NCBI GenBank assembly: GCA_023055505.1
Contig: JALIRH010000013.1
Location: 5,332,001-5,396,000 of the forward strand
Reading direction: 5' to 3'
DNA from: Callipepla californica brunnescens
Taxonomy: Eukaryota > Chordata > Aves > Galliformes > Odontophoridae
DNA length: 64,000 nt
The notes below the pieces were generated by a model, which was not told the DNA's origin, did no database searches, and was given only the letters and a program-made list of their open reading frames with translations. The position numbers and the translations under genes were made by a program. Of the stretch, positions 12,101 through 25,200 are shown in pieces (positions within the stretch are counted from its first letter, which is position 1; every line of letters begins with the position of its first letter).

Positions 12101-15100
12101 GTTTCATCCAGAGTTTGATGCTTGATCTTTCCGAGTGTTACTCAGGAAGTTTGAGCATTCCTCACACCCCTCTCTATCCCCAGTCCAGCTTACTACAGAC
12201 CTGCCCACCAGTATTTAGGTGCAAAAAGACTTTTCTCAACAGCTGAAGTCCCTGCTCCTTTCTCAGGCTTGGCAGTGCCACAAGAAGCAGTGCGTGCCGT
12301 GCCTGCTGCAGCACGAGGGCAGTGCTGGAGCTAGCAGGCTGCCAGCCCCAGGATGGAGGGGGGCACAAAGCACCAGCGGAAAAGCTAAAAGAGGTAATCA
12401 CTAAAGGAATAAATAAACCTTCCTGCTGTCAGCTGTGCACCGGCAAGGAGCAGTCCCGCGGGCTGCGACGGTCAAGGAAAGTCCAGGTGCTGAGACCCCC
12501 AGATTTACAGAGCCAAGGAATGGACATCAGCGAGCTGTCCCAAACCACACTTCTCTCCCTTCAGCAGGGCACCGAGCAGCAGCACTACCTGCATTCCCCT
12601 AGCACCAACCCCAAAGGGCCAAATAAACACCAACCTTCTTTCAGCAGAGCGCAGCACCGTCTCACAGGGCATGAAGCAGCACTGCAGCACACCAAGTGAA
12701 AGCAGCCTGGACAACGCTCGTTTCCTTGTCCCTTGGCAGCTATGCCCACACGTGACCTGAGCTGCCAGCTTCCCCACACAGCGGTGCTGCCACTGCACAG
12801 GCCTGCAGGCAGCAGGAGCTGCTCCACCAGGTGCAGCCCTGTGCAAACAGGGCACTGCCACTGCTCCCAGGTAAGGCTTCTGCAGCAGTGACAGCTAGCT
12901 ATGAAGGAAGGTACGTTACAGACCTCTCCCATCCTCTAGCTTCAAGTTAGCTTTCTTCCCATCACAGAGAAGGGCGACATTCCAGAGAGTTTCATTTGTT
13001 TTTTTCTAGGTAACTCTCCTCCAGTTTTATTGGGTGAAAATTAAATGCTTGCTTATGCGTGGCTGATGCAAAACTGCTCCTTTTGGACACACAGATATTG
13101 AAAGGGCTGGCTCCATTATGCTGCATTTCCATTTTATTTCTGTGACATTTCCCTGAGCTCCAGCTCCAAACAGAACTATGTCTCTGCTCTTCACCACCAG
13201 CCTGGAGCTCCAGCTGCCCACACCCCACTCTGGTTTCTCAGTGCTCCCTCTTGGTCCCCATGCCAAGTGCTGAATGCTGGGATGTATCCAGGTTAACACC
13301 GCTCACCACAAGCCAAGCAGATCGCAGCAACCAGACAATGCTTTGCATTTAAAGGAAGACGATGGGTTTAGGAACTTTAACCTGACAAGCAGACAACCAG
13401 GACCCTCTGCTGATAATGGAGCATTTAACACCCTGATTTCAACAGCTGGGTCAGAGTGGGATCACACGGACCCACCTCAACTCTGGAGCTGCACATAGGT
13501 CCGTGTAATAAAGATATGAAAACATCCCTCCCCACGACACAACAAAACCCGGAACAGATAACACTGATCTCACCAGCTATTCATAGCCCAGTGAAAATAG
13601 CAGGGAGCAGGAAAGGCTGCTTGCTTCTGTCCATACCTCGTTATCACACGTCCTGTTACAGTGTAAGGAAATAACCTCCTTATGCTTTACAATGTGCAAA
13701 CACTTCCCAGTGCCCTTATTAGTTAAGACAGCTCTTGTAGGGTAGGTCAAAGCCAAGAACAGCATTGCACTAATGATGATGGATGTAATCCTGACACCAC
13801 AATCATACCACAGACCCCAGTGTCTGCTGCACTGATCAGGAGCAGAAATATCAAGCTCCAAAACTGCTACACCTGTACATAGTCATCAACACTGTTTCGT
13901 GCTCAGCCCCACTCTCACCCCCATCTATCTTCTGGTGTCAGCCCCACGAAATACACAGTGGCACTGCCATTGCTACTGTACAGCCAAAACAAGGATGCCA
14001 TCACAGCGTTCACAAGCGTAACACCATGACGTTGGACTGACCTCCTTCACCAGCAGAGAGAAAAAAAGCCAAACATAGGATGGCCTCTGGGAAGAACAGG
14101 CTGAAAACCCACATCTCCCTTTTCTCTGTCACCAAACACGATGTCTTTCTGTTAGCTGCTACAAGGCATCACAAAAGCCTTTCCAACGTCCACCTTTCCC
14201 TCTTGCTTTGCAGGGCACCACTTGTGGCTATGAGCTGCCTGGTCCTCCACAGACACAGAGAGGTCACAAACCAAGAGAACAGATTTAATACAACTGCTTT
14301 CTGAAGAGCTTTTCGACTAAAAATGCTGCGGTTGCTCTGTCTGCAATGACACTTTGTCTGAGCAGTCCCACTGAAAGGACAGAAGAGCTCTGCTGTTCCT
14401 ACCCAACGAAATCCCAAGCAGCTGAGCGGCCTTTGGCTGAGTGACCGCTGATAAGGACACAACTCCAAACAAAGCAGGCAGTTGTGCAGCCCACATCTGT
14501 TACCATCACACAGTCAAGGCCAAATTCCAGCAATACCAGACTCGTTTCTTCTCAGTTACCTCCAAAAAGCAAAATTACTTAAGTTCAACCCCCCACACAT
14601 TTGACACTGATCTTTCTGTACTCAGGGAAAGTTGTACCTGACATGCTTTGCCACTCCACCCCAGAGCAGGTGGGAGCGTGGCAGCTGTGCTCCAAGCGAC
14701 GGCTTCTTCCTCCCATGTGCATCCCAGGAATAAAAATACTGTTCAGTTCATCAAGAGCACAGCCCTGCATGGTTTCCCTCACTTTCAGTCACTGCCTCAC
14801 TTAGCAGTAATGACAGAACCCAGCTGCTCTGATGATACCTTTTCCCTCTTCCTCCCCCTGAGCAGCTTCAGGGAAGGATATCCACTGATCAGGAATGCCC
14901 TGATACGCTCCCTGCCCAAAGGAATGCAGGAATGTATCAGAGCAGTAGGTCAATAGGTAATAGACAATTGAGAGCAACAATACAATGCCAGGCAGAAGAA
15001 TTAGAAAACTCCCCTATTCTGTGCACACAGGGAACACATAATTGAGGAAATGCTCCACTGACTACAATAAGAAATGAACTCTGTTTATCTGCATTTACCC

Positions 15101-18100
15101 CTGAGCTTCTGTAGAAAATATGAGACCACAATATTACACAAAGTTCTGTGAAGTTTCCTTTTTAAAGAATGCTGCACAAGCACTTTTGTCTCCTGTGCAA
15201 CCCAACTTAACTGCCACACGAGCAATCACCCACACCAACTATCCACCTCCCTCCAGCCAGGAACTGCATGGGTGAAATTTGCATTACATGCAATTTACTT
15301 CCTTTTATCCATTTTTAATTAAATGAATCATCCCACCTTGGGTAAACAAAGGACTGAGCTTCTTGGTCCTTTGCCTTTAGAGTCAACACCATCAAAACCA
15401 AAGGCACCATCAGAGGAGAGGTGTGACTCAGGGTCTGTAAGGTCATAAGGCTTCTTATAGGTAATAAAATGGCAATCCAAAGTTTTAGTTTAAATATTTG
15501 AGACTCCTGTTTATTTCGTAGGTGGGAACTATTTGCAGATCTCGCAGGATGTAGTTCATTGTAATTCCACACACTGCCAGAACACAAATAAACAAGCACA
15601 GCCCTGGGACATAGAGCAAACCTCTCGTACCCCACTGAACCAGGATTGCCATGTCACAGTTGTGAGAGGATGCCAACGTTTCAGAGGCTTTGCTGTGAGA
15701 GCTGCCCAGCCAGAGCTGCTCCACCCAGCCCAGCACAGGCCAGGAGTTTGGCAGAGGGGAGAGGGAAGTGCTCACACACCATCCCTAAGTACACCTGGCT
15801 GTGGAGGGGGAGATGAAGGATTGTGCTGAGGTTTGTGCTATGCCTGTGCTTTCATCCTCAAGATAAAAGGAGTTTTAAAAGAATTTGCAGTTCTCCAATT
15901 GTTGGTTTGCACCAACCCACCATCCACATCTTTGCTGCAGACTAACTGCTCACACAACCTGCCCCACGTGTCTGCTGCTCTGATATTTCCATCAGAGAAG
16001 CATCTATAGAGCCTTCCCTCCTACCAAGGGAGGACAGCATGTTACACCAGCCTTAAAGAACCCAGCTTTCCTGCTAGGAGCCTTTATGCTACCAAAGTTA
16101 CTCCTCAAAGCATCTTCTCAGCCATTAGTTTGTGACATCTACTTGAAAAGGCAACAACAAACCAACACACAGCAGCTGCAAGCAAGAGACCAGAAGCAGC
16201 TGAAAGCCAGACTCCCATAGGTGGCAGTCACATACAGAGGCCAACCAGCTCCCTGACCTCATTTGTTACTCACTCATCCTCACAAACAATCTTTTTAATA
16301 GTAAGCAAAGACGGAAAACAAGCTTTGACCAAGTTCCAACAAACAAAATGCACAGCTGAAGATGAAGGACAAAAGAAACCATGCATGACAACTTCTGTCT
16401 TGTTTTTTTTTTTTTTTCTGACCCACAAAAATATTTGCTGACCTCAACTTTGCTTTCATTCCACCACGATTTCCCCATGTTTGCTTTCAGTGTGACATGT
16501 TATAAATTGCTGTCCTGACCCTACCTGCTACGCCCCAGTAACACTGTGCTTGCACTGCCTGCCTGGCATGCACAGCTCAGTAAAACCAGGAGAGCTGCAC
16601 CCCACCACTGCCCATGTTCCTGCTGCTGCAGAGGGGTTGGTAATTTATCCCTCCCAGCTCCTCCAGCAACTGGGACTTGGCACTGAGGGCATAGACTCAG
16701 AATCTGAGGCTATTTGCAGAAAAACAAAAACAAAAAAACACAACCATTTCTTTAACATGGCACGAGCTCAGAAGTCAAACACATGTGGAGCCCAATTCCT
16801 TTGTACTCCTTTGCCTACTGAGCTCAATGATCTGAGACAAAGTGTGACACAGGGTTGCTTGTTGAGGAAACTTTGTATGCTGCAGCATCCTTCCTTCTGT
16901 GTCAGTGGTGGCATCCTAAGCCTCAGCCATGCCTGAAATAACTCAAAAATGGAATGAAGGTAACTGTGTGGTGCTTCTCATCATTGTTTCAAGTGACGTA
17001 CGCTCAGAAGGTGCGATTCCCTCCAGCATCTGGGAAAAGGAAAGCTTTAGAAACGGCCCTTCACGAGATGATCCCCTGATCTATAATTCCTGTCCCTGAC
17101 ACCAAAACACAGAAAGGCCACAGCCAGAGTTTGCAGTCAGCCCCACATCATGAGAGAAAAGTAAAGCTCAAGTCCGTGTCTGATCTACCACCCATACACT
17201 CTGTCACCTCTTTGAATTTCCAAACTGAGCTGGGGTGTAAACTGGGCCGTGCTGTTCCTGGCCAAGTACAGAGATGCACAGTGCTCCCACCCGCTTCACT
17301 CCATAACCATGAGACACACCAAAAAGGGAATTCCAGGGAGGGTAATTCCATTATTGAAGCTGCACCTACACCTCCTGTCACAGACCTTCCTCCAAAACGA
17401 CAACAACTTCATTCATGGAAATTTTTAGAAACAGATTGGCCACTTTTCTTTGAAGAATAATGCAACTTTCTAGTACCAACGCAGGCTGAGACATGAATTC
17501 ATTCATTGGAGCCATTTACGAGCTCAAGCTGGACAACCTCAGGAAATATTTTACGTAGCTGTTATTTAGAACAAGAAAAAATATCCCAAACACCTCATTC
17601 TACTGCCTGTGCTCACAGTTATGTGAAAGACCCCATATTTATACATACCCAGCAAAGAGTGATGCACAGACATAAGGATAGGAAGAAGTTACAGAAGGCT
17701 CACTGACTGCAGGTGTGACTACAGACAGATGTACTTAAAGTAGCACAAATCTGCATGTGGAAATCTGTCATTTAATCTAGCCCAAGAGAAGCTCCGGTAA
17801 ATTCAAGCGAGAAATCCAAACACAGATTGCACCAGTTTAGTTAGATCACTAAAAATAAAATCAGCTTCTGCTGGCTGTCTGATAGAACATTCTTATATGG
17901 ACAAGGTGTTTCTGCCACCTGTGCTGCTACACAAATACCCACTCATCTTCCAAGGAGGTGAGGGAGGCAGCTTTCTGGAGAAGAAGAACAAGATCATCTG
18001 TACTGTCTGAGCAATACCGCCTTTATTTCAAGATACTCGAGCTCTATATGGGTTAGGAGTTTTTATGTTAGCAGTGATAACACTCTGCCAGGCCTCACTG

Positions 18101-18480
18101 TGTGATGCCACTAGTAAGAAAAGCCCCCAGCTCAGCATAAGGCTTCCTGACAAGGGGCACCCCAGCTCTGCCCACCCCCAGCCCTGCAAGCTACACCGAG
18201 CCAAGGCCAAGCACCAAGCACGCACCTGAGAAAGCAGAGCACATCCTCCCAGGGGCACCTCAGTGACCTGCTGTACTGACCCTGGCTTCATCTCCTCCCA
18301 GGATGAGCTGCACTGATGTGGCTCCCCGGCAAAAGCTATCTGTTTGGATTCAGGAGTCACTGGCTGGCAGCTGCTCCCTGATGCAGGCTCCCAACAACCC
18401 CACAACAGCCTTAAGCTCACTGCAACTTTCCTAAGCCACTCACTCTGGTTAATCCCCCCTCCAGTGCCTCTGAAGCATAG
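9134..18480. other. Long stretch without a recognised exon; candidate 5' intron of the Slp gene
   Basis: Many short open frames occur on both strands, but none shows family resemblance or paired splice sites that I trust. A T-run lies at about 16403-16418. No CR1 was recognised here. If the CpG island at 18.5-19.2 kb is the Slp promoter, this is the intron separating a non-coding first exon from the first coding exon. Confidence 0.5.
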
Positions 18481-19210
18481 ATAACAACGATGACGTGAAA
18501 GTACAGCGAGCCTGCCCTACCACGAGCGCTTGGCGCTGGACCTTCCCAGGTCCATTAAGCCACGGGCTCAAGAAATAAAACGAGCTTGCGTTTCCATTGG
18601 AGAGCAGAAAGTTGATTCCCCACGTGGAGCGCCTCGGATGCTCTGTTAAGTGGGGGACAAGCAGAGGGACAGCGGGGAGGGGGACGGAGCGCTCGGCCCC
18701 ACGGCCCCCAGCAGCATCCCCTGCAGCCCGGACCGGGACCGGGTGTTTGGGGAGGACAGGCTCACTGCGGAGACAGGAGACGGGAACGAAGTAGGAACGG
18801 CACCGCGCCTGCAACAGCGCCCGTACGAGCGCAAAGAAGGAAGCCCACGGAGCCGGGGCGGAGGAAAGCTGCGGGACACGGACGCAAAAGTAAGCGGCAG
18901 GGAAGCAGCAGCAGCTCGGCGGGGCAGCAGCGTCCCGCACCGCGCAGTGCCCTTGGAAGCGGCCGTCTGCGCACCGGGCACCACGAGCAGCCCGGACAGC
19001 CGCGTTCCGGGACGGTCCCGGGCGCAGCAAGCGGAGGAGGGCAGGGAGCGGTACCTCTAACGGGAGACAGCTGCGTGCCACCACGCGGACCTGCGGACAC
19101 GGGTGGGGATGAACACGCTGCCGCCCCTAGGGGCGTGGCCTCTGTGGGGGGCGTGGCCTCTGTGGGGGCGTGGCCTCTGTGGGGGGGGGCGTGGCCTTGG
19201 GGAGTGTGCT
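18480..19210. promoter_or_regulatory. CpG island, probable promoter of the minus-strand Slp gene
   Basis: GC content and CpG frequency rise sharply here compared with the AT-rich flanks (for example the CpG-dense 18650-19080). No recognised protein exon overlaps it; the long open frames on both strands look like by-products of high GC. It lies 9.3 kb upstream of the Slp first coding exon and 8.4 kb upstream of VSIG1 but outside both. The Slp gene is the nearest coding gene oriented away from it without another promoter. The assignment is inference from position. Confidence 0.6.
19130..19201. repeat. Four tandem GGGCGTGGCC boxes (KLF/SP-type sites)
   Basis: The unit GGGGCGTGGCCTCTGTGG is repeated nearly exactly. 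GCGTGGCC cores begin at 19133, 19151, 19168 and 19189, a period of 17-21 bp. GGGCGTGG is the consensus bound by KLF and SP zinc-finger factors. The array sits at the edge of the CpG island. Confidence 0.85.
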
Positions 19211-22200
19211 CTATGTTCACGTGTGTGCTCGGTCCATGTGAAGGGTGCCATGCAGGAGCCGGGCCTGGGTGCGAACGGATTACGCTTATCTGTTGGTTGT
19301 TTTTTTTCTTTCTTTCTTAAGAGTGACAGTGAGGCTTCAGGATATGGGAGTATTTACACCAGTGTGTTTGTTTTCCTGCTGTAAATGCTGATGAGCTGCA
19401 ATGCCGGCTGCTGGAATCTGTCGTTTCATGGCCCCAGTTAGCTGAGATAAGTGTAATGGCAGCTGTGTGTGTCCTCCATCTCGGGCGTGCAGAGCTGTGG
19501 TCACCCAGGAGCTTTGACTGTGGGATTCTGCAACCGCAGGTAGAACTGAGATACGATGATCCAACACAAGTTGGATTTACAGCCTGTGCTTTCACATTTT
19601 TTAGCCTTAAACCTCAACCCCAGGGCTTCACATCATGTGCCCTACAACAGGTATAAAATAACAGTGCTGGAACACCCAATGAACGAGCAGTGACAACCTC
19701 ATAGGGCCCCAAGACATGGCTGTGCACCTGAACTTCTGGGTGCTGGGGAGTCAGCATGTGTGCAGTGAGTGGAAAAAGGAGCAATGGTTTGTAAAGGTTT
19801 GATTATTGGCCAGCCCTGCTTGGTGACAGCAAAATGTGGCACCTTGGAGTGAGTAAATACAGTCACAAGGGCACAACTCCACAACAGCCTGTAGGATGCA
19901 GGGTAAAGACACATTATTACTGCAGCCAGCTGCTCCTATGCTTTTCTCACTTATAGTCTTCATGAGAACAACTGGCAGAAGCCACGTCAAGCACTAGGAC
20001 CATCCCTCAGTAGGTCTGAAACAGCACTGGGTTTGCCCCGAGGCACCTGTGCTTCTGCTGTAACCCTCAGGCACTACAGCTCTCCCAGGGATCTGTCTCT
20101 GGGCTGCTTCTGCCCCTCCAAGGTTGAAGGGAGTAAAGTTTGCTCACTTGTGTTCCAGTAAGGGAAAAAAAAGTCCCTGAGATCTACACAGCTTTTGGGA
20201 GTACGGCGGCTGGCTCCTTTGTAGATTGGGTGCACCTTGAGCCCAGCCGAATGTTCCTGTTGTTATCTCACCCACATCTGAACCTCAGTGAGCATAGCCA
20301 AGTCACAGCTCTTCCCTCTCAATCTTCTTGTTTCCATGCTTTTTTTCCCCTTGTTTCCTTTTTCTTAACTCGACTCTCGTTAGGCCTGGAGTGTTTTCAG
20401 TATTTTTAGCTGTGACTTTCAGAAGGCTGCCAAAAGATAGCTGAAAACTATAGAGCAGTGTGATTAATGCTCTCGGCATTTCTCCGTGATTCATCTTGGT
20501 GTTAGAGGAACTAAATGTGGAAGCATGATGAAAATCACTAGTGTTTTGCTGGGGTGTATCATTCAGGTTCTTGCTACCTCGATGGATCTCTGCAACTTTC
20601 CTCCTTCACTGCAGTACTAAAATTATTGGGAGCACCAAGGGAAGAATGCGGTGCATGCGATGCCATTCGCTTCCGTCCGTATTGCCACTAAAATATTATT
20701 TTGAGAGCAAACTGCCTCTCAGCTTGAATTGCTGGGTGTTAAAATTTTAGCTCACAGTGTGCCAGAATAAAGAAAGAGATAAAAATTCCCCATCCATTAC
20801 TGCAGACACTCCACCAGTGAGCCATAAACTTAACTTTAGAATCCAAAAAAAAAGTGATAACAAGCATCTGAGCAGGATCCTGCTTGCATCTGCAGGAGCT
20901 GTGAATCTGGGGTGGAACAGGTACAGAACAGCAACGTGTCTTCTCAGACCAAACCCCTGCAAGCCTGTTGTATGTCTTATTCAGAGAGGGTAAGTCACGT
21001 AACAGCTAAAATCCAGCAAGAGAAATTTGAGGCAGGTCCATGGAAGCTACGTAGAGCCCAACTAGTTTAAACCAGCTAAGAACCTGCCTTTATTTGACTT
21101 GGCACTGTGGACCTCTGTTTTTACTGATGAAAAAACAAGTTGTTTTAACCAAAAACTGAAGCTCTGCATCCTTTCCAGACTAATGTATAAATCTGTGTTG
21201 GTTGGCAGTGAGAGCTATGAAAGATTTTTGATGCTGGCTGGCTCAGCTCTGTTAGTATTGTATGTTATTTTTTTTCTTCCATGTAATAACAGATTTAAAA
21301 GAGATGTTGGCTTATGCTGCAGGGAACCTTCTGAAAAGCTTATAAGCCATGTGTCCCAAGTCATGGGAAAGATGTTGTTATGGCCCACTATTCATAAAAC
21401 CAAAAGTTTTTCATAGGATCACACTCATCTCTCCTGCTAGCAACGGTGGGATGGCAAAGCAGGTATAGCTGCAGCTTCAGGCACAGCTGGGGCACAGTCC
21501 TGACCCACACCCACAGGCAGGAGCTGCTGCCAAGGGGTGGTTTCCCTGTAGAAGAGGGAGGAACACCAACACCTCTGGGGCTGAGTGGCTTTATCTGACA
21601 GCAGGTGAGGAGCAGAGTGCATCTCCTTTCTGCGCTGCCTCATGTTCTCTCACTTGACTGCATGAGGGGCTGAGACAAGAGGGCTGGGTGGGTTTTAAGG
21701 CTTGTTTCATCCCAGTGGCCAAAAAGCACAGTCTGGTGGACACAGGGAAAATCCTTCTGGAAAGGAGATCCTGAAGCCTGAGACCTCCGAGCACACACGA
21801 AGATTGGCACTGATCAGTGTTAGCAGAGAAAATGACAATGTTTGGATAAGCACAAAACAGAATAGCATTGGTCCTGTACGGACACATACTGCCCTGGAGG
21901 CAATCTATGTGTCTGTGTATTAGCATACATGTTTAGGCTGTGGCAGTGTACAGCAGGGTGAACCCAGCGCTGAAAAGGAAACACCGTGCGGCTCCTCCGA
22001 ACTCCACTGTCACTCCAGATTTGCTGTGCTGAACTGAAGAGACATAATTTTAGGCCAGACATACAGTGCCTATGGCAAAAACATCTTGAGAGATCTGTTC
22101 TCTAGCTTCCAACACTTGCAGTAGCCTAGCTTCTAGCAAGAGACAACAAGGAGCAGAAGGTGACAGCTCCAGGAGAGGCAATTAGCAAAAGTTTTCCTAT

Positions 22201-25200
22201 TTCAGACAGAGAAAGTGTTGTGGATGGTGAATTGTCACTGCCTGATACCCTTTCCCTGTGGAGTCCCATCCCTGCCCTATGGATGCACTGCACGCTCCTC
22301 CACATCAGTGGGAAGCCATCAGGTGTGCTGCTATGGGCTTTCAAAACAGAGGCACGTAAGAAATCTAAGCAGCAGTGTTGCTTAGCAATACGGAATTGTG
22401 CTTTGCTCCAGCACAAGATGCAGCACACACATTGAACGTCCAGCAAACAGAAATAGCATTTTCTAAGGAAATGGAAGTATTGCTGCATATTCTTTGCAAG
22501 AGCAAATTAAGCTGCTACAGTGAGTGATAACGCGTTTAAGATGGAGTTGTGTCCAATCCAAGTTCAGCAAGTCCTCAGTAGGTGTCAAGAGCCAGTCCCT
22601 CCCACTGTGCTACACCTACCCATTGGGCCAGCTCATATTTCAAAAGTAGAAACATTTGAAAAAAAGAAAAGTAGCCAATCAACAATATTTGAACAGCAAG
22701 CAAGACTGTATTACCTAAATAGATTTCTTATTACAAGTTATCAGCTAGCTGTCAGCTATACTACTATTATTGTTACTGTTAGTACAGCGCTGAAGTAGAA
22801 AAATCAGGAAGAAGCATTATTCTGTTTGGCTTTACAGCCCAAATAGTGAAAAGCTGCTATCTTTTTTGGTCCTTCCCTGAATCATATGATGACACATTGA
22901 CGGGGGCTGTGTGTTTAAGTAGGGCCATTCCAAACTGTCAAAAACTATGAGCAGAGCCATGAAAATACCCCCGAAGTTTTTTGAAATGTTAAAAAAAATA
23001 AAAAAATATGTACCTAGTGGATTTGTTCTCTGCTTTTTGCTCTTTTAGGGAATATTTGGAACCATGTTAAGATTTAATTCATGCAACTAAAAGGATCCTT
23101 TACTTAAGGGAATAGTACATATAAACTGACTATTCATGACATTATTCACCGCCACCACGCCCGGAGCTAGAGAGTTAGGAGAAAACATCATCTCAAGGCT
23201 GATGATAAATTTGACAGTCTTGGTGCATCTTAGGTCAGTGTTCTCCCCTTGCAACACATTACTATGGTGAAGTGCTCTGGTTAAGTTTCAGCTTTCTGCA
23301 GCCCTGTGCTCAGCACCTACTTTCACTGCCTCTGCATTCCTGCAGGTGTCACAGGACTGAAACCAAGGCTGCAAACAAAATTTGCATGGTCAAGGTCTTG
23401 CTGTCCCAGAAAGTCACTTTAATTACATATAATTTACTGTTAGCTACGTACAACCACTGTAATCCATCTGCTGTGGATGTGTTGTCCCCTGAGGCATGAC
23501 CTGATTTCCAAAATCACAGCAAAGTGACAACAAGCTTTTTGTAGAGATGACAGACAGTGACCAAATGGATAGTGGGTGGACTTACAGCATTCACCTGTGT
23601 CTCAGGGCAGAATGAAGATCTGATGCTTGTTCAGTGCCAGTCACATCAGTGGTACTGATGAAATAAGCCCATGAACCAGATTTTAAACCATTATTCCTCT
23701 CTAGGGCCTGCCTGCTTATTGAATTAGAAACTCTTCAGTGTTTCAGAAAGACACCGAGAACATTTAACTTTACTAATTGACCATTACAGAAAAGAGAGAG
23801 CGAGGAGGTGTCGGTGTGGGACACAGCCTGGCTGCAGGCAGTATGACCCAAACATGCTTTGTGTCAGAGGGGTTGCAGCACAAGGCCAGCAGTGCACTGA
23901 GCCTCAGCTGTGGCCATGGATCAGCACTTTCTCCACTGACAGCACCTGTTTGTTGGGCTGCAAATCCTACTGCTGTGAGGGAGGGTGGGACAGGGACATA
24001 GCTGTACTCACTGTTTTACAGTTCATTGGAATCACATTGCTGTGTGCCACTGGGAAAGACAGCTGCTATGCAAAGATTACGCCCTGCACACCATTGACAT
24101 TTCTGTGTTTTTCAGATGAGGTCACTGACTGCTTGCTCTCCTCGCTGCTCCCATGACATACCAGCTGCTGACAGCCTTATTTTCCTTTACTTCCCTCCAG
24201 TTTGCAAACTTTGCCCACTTGACCACCAAAAGATAAGTGCTTGCATTAAATTTGAGCTGCCTAGCGTGCAGCAAAGCTGCTGGGCTACAGGGTCCAAGCC
24301 CAAGCCCAGAGACAGTGAACTCTGTTTTTCTGCCCCAGAAAATCGAAGACATGATAAAAAATATGCTTAGCTTTATCTTTGTCAGGCTTCTGCACAGTCT
24401 TTCTACCCAGGACAGCTGATCCTCTGTCAGACAGCTTGATCACATGGCACCAATGTATTCTGTCATGCTCAGTGTAATTAAAATCATTAAGAAAGCTATA
24501 ACGTGATTATTAACAAAGCTGGAGAGGAAATGTGATATAATTCTCACTGAAAATTAAAATCAAACAAACAAGCGACCTTTCTCCCAGTGTGATACTCCTG
24601 AGAACCAAAAGGAAAAGCTGCATCCAAACCAGGTTCTACGCAAGCAGAGCTCACCTCTCTTGAGCTTGTTCACTTTAATGTCATGCAGCACTTCCAAAGC
24701 ACAGTCCAGTTTTGGGAATCCACACCCAGAGGGTGTCCTGACAAGTGCCATGTCTCATCCCACCACCCCAGAGCCACAGAGGAGCAGGAGCCAGGATGCT
24801 GGGACTCCCAGCACTCACGCTAAGAGGAAGGGACAAGCTATTGGGCCACCAATAGCTAATTAATGGCATACAGGATTTGCATTTCCACCCCCTGCAAGGT
24901 GTTCTCACTGAATTCAGGTCCCTCAGAAAGCAGCCACACTGCAGCACCAGGCGTGGGAGCAGCTTCGCCCACATGCACTGACTCCACCAGGAAACGGTTA
25001 CATGGAACAAACCAAAAAGAATGAACACCTGGGAGAAAGCCAGGCAGGGAGGTAGTGCTCAGCTGTGCCCGGAAACAGGAGAGTAAAGCAGCCCTAAGGG
25101 TGACCCGGTCAGCCAAGAATGAGCCCAAGCTGAAAAAAATCAGAAAAAGAGCGCTTGCATTCAGCTGTCAGGATGCTGGGATACATATTACAGGGAGTTG

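Noticed and set aside
18449..19084. Long minus-strand open frame of 211 codons in the CpG island, with others on both strands
   Set aside because: High GC removes stop codons in all frames. The translations are arginine/proline/alanine-rich with no family likeness and no conserved splice context.
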